Position numbers and translations under genes: made by a program. Of a stretch of DNA of 6,644 nt, positions 6,562-6,644 are shown piece by piece. The stretch's first letter is position 1. Each line of letters starts with the position of its first letter. The stretch is from Eudoraea sp. Lineage in GTDB: Bacteria > Bacteroidota > Bacteroidia > Flavobacteriales > Flavobacteriaceae. Below the pieces are notes generated by a model, which did not search any database, had not been told where the DNA came from, and worked only from the letters and a program-made list of their open reading frames with translations. The stretch is taken from contig JABDPH010000423.1 in NCBI GenBank assembly GCA_013042925.1, positions 1 to 6,644 of the forward strand, read 5' to 3'.

Positions 6562-6644
6562 ATGCTAACAAAACTACGTCTAGTTTTATCAATTACCATA
6601 ATTTTTCTCTCCTTTTACGGATCTGCGCAATCCAAATATTGGGG
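6562..6644 (+). CDS. N terminus of an exported protein, cut by the window edge
   Basis: Twenty-seven codons are visible from the ATG at 6562-6564. They encode a clear Sec signal peptide: basic residues Lys4 and Arg6, a hydrophobic core (VLSITIIFLSFY at 8-19), and a probable signal peptidase site near GSA-Q at 20-23, followed by SKYW. The residue composition and 'SAQ' ending are typical of secreted or periplasmic flavobacterial proteins. Too little of the mature protein is present to name it; a large cell-surface or protease-type protein is possible but unsupported. It is the only plus-strand gene and is transcribed away from ribF. Confidence 0.7.
   Translation, partial: MLTKLRLVLSITIIFLSFYGSAQSKYW

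Overview
The window looks like a piece of core chromosome from a member of the Bacteroidota, most likely a marine-type Flavobacteriaceae. The DNA is AT-rich and start codons lack Shine-Dalgarno sequences. The best promoter match is of the Bacteroidota type (TTG, about 20 bases, TAnnTTTG), and the signal peptides end in the 'SAQ/GAQ' style common in flavobacteria. The neighbourhood serS - TPR protein - DUF4286 protein - rsmA also fits that group as I remember it. The genus is not decidable from the sequence alone.

Layout: six genes lie on the minus strand and one on the plus strand. Reading along the minus strand from the right, ribF (bifunctional FMN/FAD synthesis, GTG start) is followed with zero gap (TAGATG) by a membrane protein homologous to vitamin K-dependent gamma-glutamyl carboxylase. 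After a 109-base gap holding a good promoter comes serS (seryl-tRNA synthetase). A 155-base gap with two weak hairpins and a possible promoter leads to an exported 594-residue TPR protein. After 33 more bases comes a two-domain protein, DUF4286 fused to a gamma-glutamylcyclotransferase/AIG2-like domain. Three bases after its stop, rsmA (16S rRNA dimethyltransferase) starts and runs off the left edge. At the far right a divergent plus-strand gene for an exported protein begins and is cut after 27 codons.

Probable transcription units are ribF-carboxylase homologue, serS (alone or reading on), and TPR-DUF4286/GGCT-rsmA. Most of the content is housekeeping: translation (serS, rsmA) and flavin cofactors (ribF).

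Two proteins stand out. The carboxylase homologue keeps the residues matching the human catalytic base and active-site histidine, plus the lumenal C-terminal region, so it is a complete-looking bacterial relative of an enzyme best known from animals. The DUF4286-GGCT fusion joins a small uncharacterised domain to a probable amide-bond cyclotransferase. I saw no mobile element, CRISPR array, tRNA, rRNA or phage gene. I do not see a clear previously undescribed multi-gene system here.
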